DNA from: Achromobacter pestifer
Lineage (GTDB): Bacteria; Pseudomonadota; Gammaproteobacteria; Burkholderiales; Burkholderiaceae_B
Direction of reading: 5' to 3'
Length of the DNA stretch: 64,000 bases
NCBI RefSeq assembly: GCF_013267355.1
Contig: NZ_CP053985.1
Span: forward strand, 1,612,001-1,676,000
Within the stretch, counting starts at the first letter, position 1. The number at the start of each line of letters is the position of its first letter. Below the pieces are notes generated by a model. It was not told the DNA's origin. It saw only the letters and a list, made by a program, of their open reading frames with translations, and made no database searches. Of the stretch, positions 1 through 8,360 are shown piece by piece. Position numbers and translations under genes: made by a program.

Positions 1-711
1 CTGCGCCAGCGTATTGCCGCTGGACGCGTGCAGCGCGGCCTTGGTGGCCCCATACGCGCGGGTAGGACCCGCCGCCAGCGTATCGGCGACTTCGGCCAGC
101 GTGTCCGCCAGCGCCTCGTCCGGCACCACGCGCCAGATCAGCCCCCACGCTTCCGCCTGCCTGGCGCTGAGCGCTTCACCGAACAGCGCGGCGCCCATGG
201 CCCGGGCGGAACCCACCAGCCGCGGCAGAAACCAGGTGCCGCCGGCGTCCGGCAGCAGGCCTATCTTGCTGAAGGCCTGGATGAAGCGCGCCGACTCCAC
301 CGCGAACACCACGTCGCAAGCCAGCGCCAGGCTGGCGCCCGCGCCGGCCGCGACGCCGTTCATCACGCACACCACCGGCACCGGCAACGCACGCAGCCGA
401 GTGATCAGCGGCCTGTAGCATTGCTCCAGGATCAGGCTCAGGTCGCGGCGCGCGCCGTCTTCGGCGGGCTTGCGCTCGCCGAGATCCTGGCCCGCGCAAA
501 AGCCCCGCCCCGCGCCGGTGATGATCAGCCCGCGCAGGCTGCTGTCGGCCTCCATGGCGTCCAGCGCCCGCGCCAGCTCGGCGTGCATGACTTCCGTGAA
601 GCTGTTCAGCCGGTCCGGCCGGTTCAGCGTGATGAGGCCCACGCCCCGCTCCAGCGTGAAGCGGATCTGGGTGTAGCCGCCATCGGCCTGGGTCGCCGCC
701 GCCGCGCTCAT
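1..711 (-). CDS. Enoyl-CoA hydratase/isomerase, PaaG-like (3' end missing)
   Basis: The first 237 codons of a crotonase-family protein read leftward off the window edge, so the C-terminus is missing. The start ATG at 711 overlaps the stop of the dehydrogenase gene upstream by ATGA, which implies translational coupling. Visible family marks are the oxyanion-hole segment AGRGFCAGQDL near residue 70, a second glycine-rich stretch (GVAAGAG) near residue 115, and IGLLPDAGGTWFLPR near residue 150. The PDAGGTWFLPR signature is typical of PaaG, the 1,2-epoxyphenylacetyl-CoA isomerase, and of related isomerases. The downstream position after two acyl-CoA dehydrogenases suggests it hydrates or isomerises their enoyl-CoA product. 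The PaaG assignment is by motif only; a general enoyl-CoA hydratase is the alternative. Confidence 0.85.
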   Translation of the reverse strand, partial: MSAAAATQADGGYTQIRFTLERGVGLITLNRPDRLNSFTEVMHAELARALDAMEADSSLRGLIITGAGRGFCAGQDLGERKPAEDGARRDLSLILEQCYRPLITRLRALPVPVVCVMNGVAAGAGASLALACDVVFAVESARFIQAFSKIGLLPDAGGTWFLPRLVGSARAMGAALFGEALSARQAEAWGLIWRVVPDEALADTLAEVADTLAAGPTRAYGATKAALHASSGNTLAQ

Positions 712-1820
712 GCCAGTTCCTCCAGCACGGCCAGTTGTTCGGCCGTATCGCCCAGCAGCTGGTCGACGACAGTCAGCCGCTTGAAGTAGTCGCCCACGTC
801 CAGCTCGTCGGTCATGCCCATGCCGCCATGCAGCTGCACCGCCAGTTGCGCCACCAGGCGTCCGGCGCGCGCGGCTTCCAGCTTGGCCGAGGCGATCATG
901 CGGCGGCGCTGCGCGGCGTCGGTTTCGGACAGGCCGGCCACCGCCACATAGGCCATGGACAAGGCCAACTCCTTGGCCACCAGCATCTCCGCCAGGCGAT
1001 GCTGCAAGGCCTGGAACGAAGCCAGCGGCTGGCCGAACTGCTTGCGCGCCTTCAGGTAGTCGACGGTGATCTCCAGCAGCCGCTCCATCGCGCCGGCGGC
1101 ATGCGCGCAGAGCGCGGCCGTGCCCCACTGCAAGGACTGCGCCAGGGCCTGGTCGGCGGCGGCGCCTTCGGCCAGCAAGGCCTCGGGCGGCAGGCTGACC
1201 GCGTCCAGGTCCAACCGGGCGCAGCGCGCGCCGTCCAGCGTGGGCGTATCGGTGATCCGCAGCCCCGCCGTATCGGCCGGCACTGCCAGCAACAGCGTCT
1301 GGCCCTCATCGCCGCGCGCGCTGACCAGCCAGGCCGTGGCCGCCGCGCCATGCCAGACCAGATGCTTGACGCCCTCCAGCCGCCAGCCTTCGGCCGTCCT
1401 GCTGGCGCGGCAATCGCGCGGATCGGCGTCGTAGCGGCGGCCAGGTTCCTGGTAGGCCACACTGACGATGGCGTCGCCCGAGGCGATGGCCGGCAGCCAC
1501 AGGCCCGGCGCCTCGCCGCCGCAAGCCTCGATCAGCGCGGCGCCCATGACCGCGCTGGGGATGACCGGCTCGGACACCAGTCCGCGTCCCAGCTCCACGT
1601 GCACGGGCAGCAGGCTGGCGGGCACTTCGCCAAAACCGCCGAAATCCTGCGGGATGGTCAGGCCCAGCACGCCCAATTCGGCCAGAGCGGCCCAGGCATC
1701 GGCATCCAGCTTGCCCGCGGCCTGCCGGGCGCGGCGGCGCGGGTGCGTCCATTCCTGGTCCACCAGGCGCCGCAAGCTGTCGGCCAGCATGCGTTGTTCT
1801 TCGGTATAGATGAAATCCAT
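708..1820 (-). CDS. Acyl-CoA dehydrogenase, probable small subunit of a heteromer
   Basis: This 370-residue protein has the acyl-CoA dehydrogenase layout: an N-terminal helical domain opening with MDFIYTEEQ, a shortened central beta domain, and a C-terminal helical domain with RKQFGQPL and LHGGMGMTDE. I chose the ATG at 1820, not the upstream in-frame start at 2018, because an AGGAAG Shine-Dalgarno precedes it and the family N-terminus begins there. The Glu of the EGT motif in medium-chain enzymes aligns with the non-Glu stretch LLGDT near the C-terminus. It lies 34 bp downstream of the second dehydrogenase gene. Such side-by-side unequal pairs (for example PimC/PimD, or the ChsE pairs of steroid catabolism) form mixed tetramers, and this one is probably the smaller, FAD-poor partner. 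The substrate is unknown. Confidence 0.85.
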   Translation of the reverse strand: MDFIYTEEQRMLADSLRRLVDQEWTHPRRRARQAAGKLDADAWAALAELGVLGLTIPQDFGGFGEVPASLLPVHVELGRGLVSEPVIPSAVMGAALIEACGGEAPGLWLPAIASGDAIVSVAYQEPGRRYDADPRDCRASRTAEGWRLEGVKHLVWHGAAATAWLVSARGDEGQTLLLAVPADTAGLRITDTPTLDGARCARLDLDAVSLPPEALLAEGAAADQALAQSLQWGTAALCAHAAGAMERLLEITVDYLKARKQFGQPLASFQALQHRLAEMLVAKELALSMAYVAVAGLSETDAAQRRRMIASAKLEAARAGRLVAQLAVQLHGGMGMTDELDVGDYFKRLTVVDQLLGDTAEQLAVLEELA

Positions 1821-1854
1821 GCGTCGTCTTCCTGTCGGATTGCGCGAGGCCGGG

Positions 1855-3045
1855 CTACAGGCCCAGCACCAGGCGGGCGATGATGCCCTTCTGCACTTCG
1901 GTGGTGCCGCCGTAGATCGAGGTCTTGCGCATGTCGGCATAGCCCGCGCCGGCCGCGGCCGCAAGTTCAGGCCCCGGACCGCTGTATCCCTGGTCTGCCT
2001 GCAGCCAATCGGGGTCATAGGGCCAGGCGTCCGGCCCCGCCACCTCCATCTGCAACATCGCCAGATCCTGCTGGATCTCGGAGCCGCGGATCTTCAGCAC
2101 CGACGCTTCCGGCCCCGGCGTGCCGTCATTGCTGGAGGCCACGCGCAGCAGCAGCATTTCCAGCGCCATGATGTCCACCTCGATGCGCGAAATGCGGTCA
2201 CGGTACCGGCTGTCCGCCAGCAGGGGCTTGCCCCGGGACTGCGCCTGCGCGGCCATGTGCTTGAGCACGCCCAGCTCGCGGTGGCAATGGCCCAGGCCGG
2301 CAATGCCGGTGCGCTCGTGGCCCAGCAAGTACTTGGCATAGGTCCAGCCCTGGTTCTCCACGCCCACCAGGTTGGCCACGGGCACGCGCACGTTTTCCAA
2401 CCAGACTTCGTTCACGTCGTGCCCGCCGTCCAGCGTGCGGATGGGCCGCACGGTCACGCCCGGCGTACGCATGTCCAGCAGCAGCATCGAGATGCCGCGC
2501 TGGGCGCGGGCCTCGGGGTCGGTGCGGACCAGGCAGAACATCCAGTCGGCGTACTGGGCCAGCGTGGTCCAGGTCTTCTGGCCGTTGACGACGTATTCGT
2601 TGCCATCGCGCACCGCGCGGGTCGAGAGCGAGGCCAGGTCGGACCCCGAACCCGGTTCGGAATAGCCCTGGCACCACCAGTCTTCCACACGGAGGATGCG
2701 CGGCAGCAGGCGCGCCTGCTGCTCGGCGCTGCCGTACTTCATCAGGACCGGACCGATCATGGACAAGCCGAAGGGCAACAGGCGCGGCGCGCCGGCCTTG
2801 AAGCACTCCACCTCGAAGATCAGCCGCTGCAATGCGTTCCAGCCTGTGCCGCCATGTTCGACGGGCCAGTTCGGCGCGCCCCAGCCCTGGTCGGCCAGGA
2901 TGTTGTGCCAGCGCACGTAGTCGTCGCGCTCCAGCCTCTGGTGCCGCAGCACCTTGTCACGTATGTCCTGCGGCAGCTTGTCCGTGGCGAAGGCGCGCAC
3001 TTCTTCGCGGAATAGCCGCTCCTGCGGCGTCCAGGTCAGATTCAT
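1855..3045 (-). CDS. Acyl-CoA dehydrogenase, probable large subunit of a heteromer
   Basis: This is a 396-residue acyl-CoA dehydrogenase transferring two electrons from an acyl-CoA to FAD, and presumably on to ETF. It begins MNLTWTPQERLFREEVRAF at 3045, preceded by a strong AAAAGGAG site; the longer reading frame from 3075 lacks such support. Family marks include the FAD-contacting segment YSEPGSGSDLAS, GQKTWTT, and the C-terminal IYGGTTEVQKGII. In the last motif the Glu of IYEGT is Gly, as in the PimC-like subfamily, so the base must sit elsewhere. It is the first gene of the leftward dehydrogenase-dehydrogenase-crotonase operon and faces the DUF35/thiolase/ligase operon across a 196-bp divergent spacer in which I saw no clear operator. 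Confidence 0.88.
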   Translation of the reverse strand: MNLTWTPQERLFREEVRAFATDKLPQDIRDKVLRHQRLERDDYVRWHNILADQGWGAPNWPVEHGGTGWNALQRLIFEVECFKAGAPRLLPFGLSMIGPVLMKYGSAEQQARLLPRILRVEDWWCQGYSEPGSGSDLASLSTRAVRDGNEYVVNGQKTWTTLAQYADWMFCLVRTDPEARAQRGISMLLLDMRTPGVTVRPIRTLDGGHDVNEVWLENVRVPVANLVGVENQGWTYAKYLLGHERTGIAGLGHCHRELGVLKHMAAQAQSRGKPLLADSRYRDRISRIEVDIMALEMLLLRVASSNDGTPGPEASVLKIRGSEIQQDLAMLQMEVAGPDAWPYDPDWLQADQGYSGPGPELAAAAGAGYADMRKTSIYGGTTEVQKGIIARLVLGL

Positions 3046-3241
3046 GGTCGGGCTCCTTTTCCGGTATCTAGCCACGGCCCGGCACGCCGGACAATCTGCC
3101 TCTTCCGAAGACGGGCTTCGCGCAGGACATAGGGCGCCCCACTACGGGCCGGCGGAAGGCCAGCTTCAGCAATGAAGAATGGCCGAACCCGCCGCCAGTG
3201 CCGACACTTGCAAGCGTCATCCACTGGAACCCGTAGGCATC

Positions 3242-3646
3242 ATGACCGTTCCCGATCACCAGGCCGCCGCGCCCCTAGGCGCCGAGGCGCAGTACCGGCA
3301 GGCGCTGGACCAAGGCCGCTTCCTCATCCAGCATTGCGCCGGCTGCGACCGCGCGGTGTTCTATCCCCGCATGATCTGCCCGCATTGCGGCGCCGACAAA
3401 CTTGCCTGGACCGCGCCCGACGGGCGCGGAGAGGTCTATTCCACCACCGTGGTGCGCCGCAAGCCCGAGGCAGGCGGCGATTACAACGTGGCGCTGATCG
3501 ACCTGCGGGAAGGCGTCAGGCTGATGAGCCGCGTGGAAGGCCTGGCCCCCGACGCCGTGCATATCGGCATGGCGGTGCGCGCGCAGGTGGCGCGGCAGGA
3601 CGGCCGCGGCCTTCTGGTCTTCGTCCCCAACAAGGAGGCGCCATGA
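3242..3646 (+). CDS. Zn-ribbon/OB-fold DUF35 protein
   Basis: This 134-residue protein carries a rubredoxin-like zinc ribbon (Cys32, Cys35, Cys46, Cys49, in CAGC and CPHC) followed by an OB-fold. This is the DUF35 family, which partners thiolase-fold enzymes and binds the acyl-CoA. Its stop codon overlaps the start of the thiolase-like gene by ATGA, the usual genetic linkage of the two subunits. In steroid catabolism the DUF35 protein ChsH2 is needed by the aldolase Ltp2, and a like role is inferred here. The start is uncertain: ATG at 3179 is also in frame, but the conserved part begins after 3242. Neither has a strong ribosome site. Confidence 0.85.
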   Translation: MTVPDHQAAAPLGAEAQYRQALDQGRFLIQHCAGCDRAVFYPRMICPHCGADKLAWTAPDGRGEVYSTTVVRRKPEAGGDYNVALIDLREGVRLMSRVEGLAPDAVHIGMAVRAQVARQDGRGLLVFVPNKEAP

Positions 3647-4815
3647 CGCTGAACGATCTGCGCGGCGCCGTGGCGGTGGCCGGCGTGGGCCACGCGGGCC
3701 TGGGCCAGGCCGCGGGCTACACCGAAATGGAAATCCTGGTGCAGGCCGCGCAGCGCGCGGTGGCGGACGCCGGCCTCACCATGCGCGACATCGACGGCAT
3801 CTGCACCGCCAGCGTGGCCGCGCCGATGTGGGCCATGCCGGTCATCGAACACCTGGGCATACGTCCCAGCTTTATCGACAGCACCATGCTGGGTGGTTCC
3901 AGCTTCGTCGCGCACCTGCTGCCGGCGCTGCACGCGCTGGCCTCCGGCCAGTGCAATGCGGTGCTGGTCTGCTACGGCAGCACGCAGCGCACTTCTACCT
4001 TGAGCCGCGCCGAGATCGGCCGGGTGCGCAAGCAATTCGATCCGCAGCCCTACGAAACGCCCTACGAGCCGCTGAGCCCCCTGTCGTCCTACGCGCTGGC
4101 GGCCGCGCGCCACATGCACCAGTACGGCACGCGCCGCGAGCACCTGGCGCAGGTGGCGCTGGCCGCCAACCAATGGGCCCAGCTGAATCCCGAAGCGCAA
4201 TTGCGCGAACCCGCCACGCTGGACCAGATCCTCTCGGCCCGCATGGTGTCCGATCCCCTGAGCGTGCGCGATTGCTGCCTGGTCACCGATGGCGCCGGCG
4301 CCTACGTGCTGGTGCGCGCCGAGCGCGCCCGCGACCTGCCGCGCCCTCCGGTCTACGTGCTGGGCAACGCCACCGCGGTCTGGAACCGCCAGATATCGTC
4401 CATGGAAGACCTGACCGTGACCGCCGCCGCCGAATCCGGCAAGCGCGCGTTCGCCATGGCCGGCGTGACGCCCAGGGACATCGACGTGGTGGAGCTGTAC
4501 GACGCCTTCACCATCAACACCCTGCTGTTCCTGGAAGACCTGGGCTTCTGCGCCAAGGGCGAAAGCAAGGACTTCATCGCCAACGGCGCCATCGCCCCGG
4601 GTGGCACGCTGCCGGTCAACACCAACGGCGGCGGGCTGTGCTGCGTGCACCCCGGCATGTACGGCGTCTTCATCATGATCGAGGCCGTCCGGCAGCTGCG
4701 CCGCGAATGTGGCGTGCGTCAGATTGCCGATGCGCATCTGGCCCTGGTGCACGGCAACGGCGGCACCCTATCCAGCCAATCCACCGCAATCCTGGGCACC
4801 CAGGCCACGCTTTGA
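3643..4815 (+). CDS. Thiolase-fold protein without catalytic cysteines (Ltp/aldolase-like)
   Basis: This 390-residue protein belongs to the lipid-transfer-type thiolase branch (YDAFT at 286-290; NTNGGGLCCVHPG at 326-338 with His336). The nucleophile position, normally CASG, reads MLGGSSF at 82-88, and the C-terminal CxGG motif reads HGNGG, so both thiolase cysteines appear to be absent. The upstream DUF35 gene is translationally coupled to it. In the known Ltp2-ChsH2 pair, a cysteine-free thiolase fold plus DUF35 performs a retro-aldol cleavage of a beta-hydroxyacyl-CoA, with tyrosines as catalysts. The same chemistry is plausible here, but is inferred from motif loss and context. The alternative is a non-cleaving acyl-CoA-binding role. 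Confidence 0.85.
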   Translation: MTLNDLRGAVAVAGVGHAGLGQAAGYTEMEILVQAAQRAVADAGLTMRDIDGICTASVAAPMWAMPVIEHLGIRPSFIDSTMLGGSSFVAHLLPALHALASGQCNAVLVCYGSTQRTSTLSRAEIGRVRKQFDPQPYETPYEPLSPLSSYALAAARHMHQYGTRREHLAQVALAANQWAQLNPEAQLREPATLDQILSARMVSDPLSVRDCCLVTDGAGAYVLVRAERARDLPRPPVYVLGNATAVWNRQISSMEDLTVTAAAESGKRAFAMAGVTPRDIDVVELYDAFTINTLLFLEDLGFCAKGESKDFIANGAIAPGGTLPVNTNGGGLCCVHPGMYGVFIMIEAVRQLRRECGVRQIADAHLALVHGNGGTLSSQSTAILGTQATL

Positions 4816-4826
4816 TCGACGCAACC

Positions 4827-6347
4827 ATGTCCTCGGCAGCCCCTCTTACCCGCATCCATCAACTGCTGGCGCAGCAAGCCGGCCAGCGGCCCGACGCCAC
4901 CTTCCTGCACGAGGAAGGCGGCGGCAAATTGAGCTACGCGCAGTTCTGGCGGCGCGTGCAGGCCGCGGCCGCGTGGTTGGAGCAACAAGGCGTGCGCCCC
5001 GGACACCGCGTGCTGATCGCGGGTGAAAACTGCGCAGCCATGATCGCGGCGCTGTTTGCCTGCGGCGTGGCCGGGGCTTGGCCGGTGGGTGTGAATGCGC
5101 GCCTGTCCACGCGCGAGATCGACGCCATCCGCCTCCATGCGCAACCCGAACTGCTGCTCTACACCAGCGGCATCTCGGCCGCCGCCGCGTCCCACGCCGA
5201 GCATGCCGGCGCGACCGACGCCGATCCCGACGTCTGGGGGCCGGGCGTACAGGCGGCGCGGGCGGACAGTCCAACGCAAGCCGAGACCGGTGATTCAGCC
5301 GCCGCGGTCGCCACCGTGATCTACACGTCCGGCACCACGGGCGCGCCCAAGGGCGTCCTGGTGCCGCATCGCGGCCTGCTGCATTTCGCGCGCGTATCCG
5401 CGGCCTCGCGCCGCCTGACGCCGCAGGATATCGGCTACGCCGCGCTGCCCATGTCGCACATCTTCGGCATCGCCACGGTGCTGATGACCACGGTGCACGC
5501 CGGCGCCAGCCTGGTGCTGCGCAGCCGCTTCGACGCCGCCGACGCCTTCAAGGCCCTGGCCCATCCGGGCGTCAGCATCCTGCAGGGCGTACCCACCATG
5601 TTCAGCCGCATGATGGCCCTGGCGCCGCCGCGCGCGGAGCTGCGGGCGCCTGCCCTGCGCTATCTGTACACGGGCGGCGCCGCGCTGGATCCCACGCTCA
5701 AGCGCGACGCCGAGCGCTATTTCGGCGTCGCCATGCACCACGGCTACGGCATCACCGAGTATGCGGGCTCCATGTTCGTCACCCGCATCGACGCGCCGCG
5801 CGACGACTGCTCGGCCGGACACGCGGTCGAAGGCGTGGAGCTGCGCATCGGCAACCCCGACAACGGCGCGCCCGCGCCCGGCGAACGCGGCGACATCCTG
5901 ATCCGCGGCCCGGGCGTCATGCTGGGCTACTACCGCAGCCCCGAACAGACCGCGCAGGCGCTGCTGCCCGGCGGCTGGCTCAATACCGGCGACATCGGCT
6001 ATGTCGACGAGCAGGGCGCGCTGTACATCGCAGGGCGCTCCAAGGACCTGATCATCCGCTCCGGCTTCAACGTCTATCCGCTGGAAGTCGAATCCGTCAT
6101 CAATGCCTTCCCCGGCGTGCGCCTGTCGGCCGTGGTCGGCCGCGCCACCGCCGACCAGAACGAAGAAGTCATCGCCTTCGTCGAGCCCCTGCCCGGCGCC
6201 ACGGTGGACACCAACCTGCTGATGCTGCATCTGCGCGCGCAGCTGGCGCCGTACAAGCGGCCCGCGCGGATCATCCCCATCGAAACCATTCCCACCACCG
6301 TCAGCGGCAAGATCCTCAAGCAGCCGCTGAAAGAAAGGCTGGCGTAG
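4827..6347 (+). CDS. Acyl-CoA ligase (AMP-forming, ANL superfamily)
   Basis: This 506-residue enzyme is expected to activate a carboxylic acid with ATP and CoA. The A3 phosphate-binding loop YTSGTTGAPKG lies at 166-176, GITEYAGSM around 310, the hinge segment GWLNTGDIGY then GRSKDLIIRSG around 390-412, and the C-terminal lysine motif TVSGKILKQPL near the end. It starts 11 bp after the thiolase-like gene; a TTG at 4812 is a possible alternative start. Being the only ligase in the cluster, it probably performs the entry step for whatever acid the neighbouring dehydrogenases degrade. Class (fatty, aromatic or alicyclic acid) cannot be read from the sequence. Confidence 0.88.
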   Translation: MSSAAPLTRIHQLLAQQAGQRPDATFLHEEGGGKLSYAQFWRRVQAAAAWLEQQGVRPGHRVLIAGENCAAMIAALFACGVAGAWPVGVNARLSTREIDAIRLHAQPELLLYTSGISAAAASHAEHAGATDADPDVWGPGVQAARADSPTQAETGDSAAAVATVIYTSGTTGAPKGVLVPHRGLLHFARVSAASRRLTPQDIGYAALPMSHIFGIATVLMTTVHAGASLVLRSRFDAADAFKALAHPGVSILQGVPTMFSRMMALAPPRAELRAPALRYLYTGGAALDPTLKRDAERYFGVAMHHGYGITEYAGSMFVTRIDAPRDDCSAGHAVEGVELRIGNPDNGAPAPGERGDILIRGPGVMLGYYRSPEQTAQALLPGGWLNTGDIGYVDEQGALYIAGRSKDLIIRSGFNVYPLEVESVINAFPGVRLSAVVGRATADQNEEVIAFVEPLPGATVDTNLLMLHLRAQLAPYKRPARIIPIETIPTTVSGKILKQPLKERLA

Positions 6348-6403
6348 CCGCGGCTCGCTGTTCCGCTGCACGACCCGCCACTCAACCACAAGGAGACTAC
6401 AGC

Positions 6404-7378
6404 GTGAACATCAAGACCCTGCTAGCCGCGGCCACCGCCGCGGCGGCGCTCGCCACGGCGTCAAACGCCTGGGCCGACGCCTATCCCGAACGCCCCATCC
6501 GGCTGCTGGTGGGCTATGCCCCCGGCGGCCCCGTGGACACCACCGCCCGCGTGTTCGCCAAGTACCTGGGCGACAAGCTGGGCCAGTCCGTGGTGGTGGA
6601 GAACCGCGCCGGCGCCAGCGGCATGATCGCCTCGGACGCCACCGCCAAGGCCTCGCCGGACGGCTATATGCTGGGCTTCGCCGCCAGCCCCACGCTGACC
6701 ATGTCGCCGCTGGTCCAGCGCAGCACGCTGTTCGACCCGCGCAAGGACTTCTCGCTGATCGGGCTGGTGGTGGACTACGCCAACGTCTTGCTGATCGGTC
6801 CGCAGATTCCCGCGAAAAACGTCAGCGAACTGGTGAGCTACGCCCGCGCCCATCCCGATGCCGTGTCGTTCGGCTCCGCCGGCATCGGCGCATCCAACCA
6901 CCTGTCGGCCGAGCTGCTGAAAAAGCAGGCGGGCGTGCCCATGCTGCATGTGCCCTACCGCGGCAACTCGCCCGCCATGGTCGATGTGATCAGCGGCAAG
7001 ATCACCTTCATGTTCGACATCACCAGCACCGCCATCCCCTTCGTCAAGAGCGGCCGCGCCCGCGCCCTGGCGGTCACCTCCAAGACCCGCAACCCTGAAC
7101 TGCCCGACGTCCCCACCATGGTCGAGGCCGGCATGAAGGACTATGAGGTGGTGGGCTGGTACGCGCTGGTGGGTCCGAAGAAACTGCCCGATGCCGTGGC
7201 GGCCCGCCTGACCCGCGCGCTGAACGAAGTCTCCAGCGATCCCGCCTTCCGTCAGGCCATGACCGACGGCGGCTACACCATCAACACCGGCGACGCCCGG
7301 GCGCTGCAATCGCGCATCGACCGTGAATACGCCCTGTGGTCAGACGTCATCCAAAGCGCCAACATCCAGGCCAATTGA
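6404..7378 (+). CDS. Bug-family periplasmic solute-binding protein
   Basis: This 324-residue tripartite tricarboxylate receptor (TctC/Bug) protein has a Sec signal peptide ending AWA at residue 24. Then come the family landmarks YPERPIRLLVGYAPGGPVD, the ligand-loop ENRAGASGMIASD, and LSAELLKKQAGVPMLHVPYRG. The GTG start at 6404 has AGGAG nine bases upstream. These proteins capture organic acids in the periplasm. No TctA/TctB membrane partner is in the window, the usual orphan situation in Bordetella and Achromobacter. Placement directly behind the CoA ligase suggests it binds the acid that the ligase activates, but some Bug proteins act only as sensors. Confidence 0.92.
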   Translation: MNIKTLLAAATAAAALATASNAWADAYPERPIRLLVGYAPGGPVDTTARVFAKYLGDKLGQSVVVENRAGASGMIASDATAKASPDGYMLGFAASPTLTMSPLVQRSTLFDPRKDFSLIGLVVDYANVLLIGPQIPAKNVSELVSYARAHPDAVSFGSAGIGASNHLSAELLKKQAGVPMLHVPYRGNSPAMVDVISGKITFMFDITSTAIPFVKSGRARALAVTSKTRNPELPDVPTMVEAGMKDYEVVGWYALVGPKKLPDAVAARLTRALNEVSSDPAFRQAMTDGGYTINTGDARALQSRIDREYALWSDVIQSANIQAN

Positions 7379-7397
7379 GTACCACCGGAGCATCCTG

Positions 7398-8360
7398 ATG
7401 AATCCCCCGCTCGCGCTGCACGCCCAGACCCGCCTGCCCGTCATCGGCGCCCCCATGTTCCTGGTCTCCGGACCGGACCTGGTGGTGGCGCAATGCGCGG
7501 CGGGGATCATCGGCACCTTCCCCTCGCTCAACGCCCGTCCGCAGGAACAGCTGCACGACTGGCTCACGCGCATCGAACACGGCCTGGCCGCGAAACGCCA
7601 GGCCGCGCCAGACGCCACGATCGCACCCTACGGCGTCAACCTGATCGTCCACCCCAGCAATCCGCGCTGGCAAGGCGATCTGGCCATCTGCGCCGAGCGG
7701 CGCGTGCCGCTCATCATCACCTCGCTGCATGCGCCCGAAGCCGTGGTCGCCGCCGCGCATGGCTACGGCGGGCTGGTATTCCATGACGTCACCAACGTGC
7801 GGCACGCCAAGCGCGCGCTGGACGCCGGCGTCGACGGCCTGATCCTGGTGGCGGCAGGCGCGGGCGGCCATGCGGGGCAGATCAGTCCATTCGCGCTGAT
7901 CAACGAGATCCGCGCCTTCTACGACGGCCCGCTGGCGTTGTCCGGCTGCATCAGCCACGGCAAGGACATCCTGGCCGCGCAAGTGCTGGGCTGCGACTTC
8001 GCCTACATGGGCACGCGCTTCATCGCCACGCAGGAATCGCTGGCCGGTGACGCCTATCGCGAAATGGTGCTGCAGGCGCAGGCGGCGGACGTGACCTACA
8101 CGCCCTACTTCTCGGGCGTGCCCGCGAACTACCTGTCGGCCAGCATCCAGGCGGCGGGCCTGGACCCGCTGGAACTCGCCAGGAACGGCGTGGTTCCGCC
8201 CGCAAACATGGACAAGAGCTCGCGGCCCAAGGCCTGGAAGGATGTGTGGAGCGCGGGCCAGGGAGTGGGCGCGGCGCAGGAAATCCTGCCCGCCGCGATG
8301 CTGGTGGATCAGTTGGAATCCGAGTACCGCGCCGCGCGCGACGCGCTGCGCCGGCTTTAG
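7398..8360 (+). CDS. Nitronate monooxygenase-like FMN protein
   Basis: This 320-residue TIM-barrel flavoprotein is of the nitronate monooxygenase (2-nitropropane dioxygenase) family. Marks are the N-terminal LPVIGAPMFLVSGPDLV, the phosphate-binding AGAGGHAGQISPF near residue 155, and YMGTRFIATQES. I used ATG 7398, with CGGAG upstream, rather than the longer frame from 7323 that runs through the end of the Bug gene. Only 19 bp separate it from the Bug gene. Members of this family are often enoyl reductase-like or of unknown substrate, and its presence in an acyl-CoA cluster may reflect a reductase or a nitroalkane-detoxifying role. Its last 4 bp overlap the convergent gene's stop. Confidence 0.85.
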   Translation: MNPPLALHAQTRLPVIGAPMFLVSGPDLVVAQCAAGIIGTFPSLNARPQEQLHDWLTRIEHGLAAKRQAAPDATIAPYGVNLIVHPSNPRWQGDLAICAERRVPLIITSLHAPEAVVAAAHGYGGLVFHDVTNVRHAKRALDAGVDGLILVAAGAGGHAGQISPFALINEIRAFYDGPLALSGCISHGKDILAAQVLGCDFAYMGTRFIATQESLAGDAYREMVLQAQAADVTYTPYFSGVPANYLSASIQAAGLDPLELARNGVVPPANMDKSSRPKAWKDVWSAGQGVGAAQEILPAAMLVDQLESEYRAARDALRRL

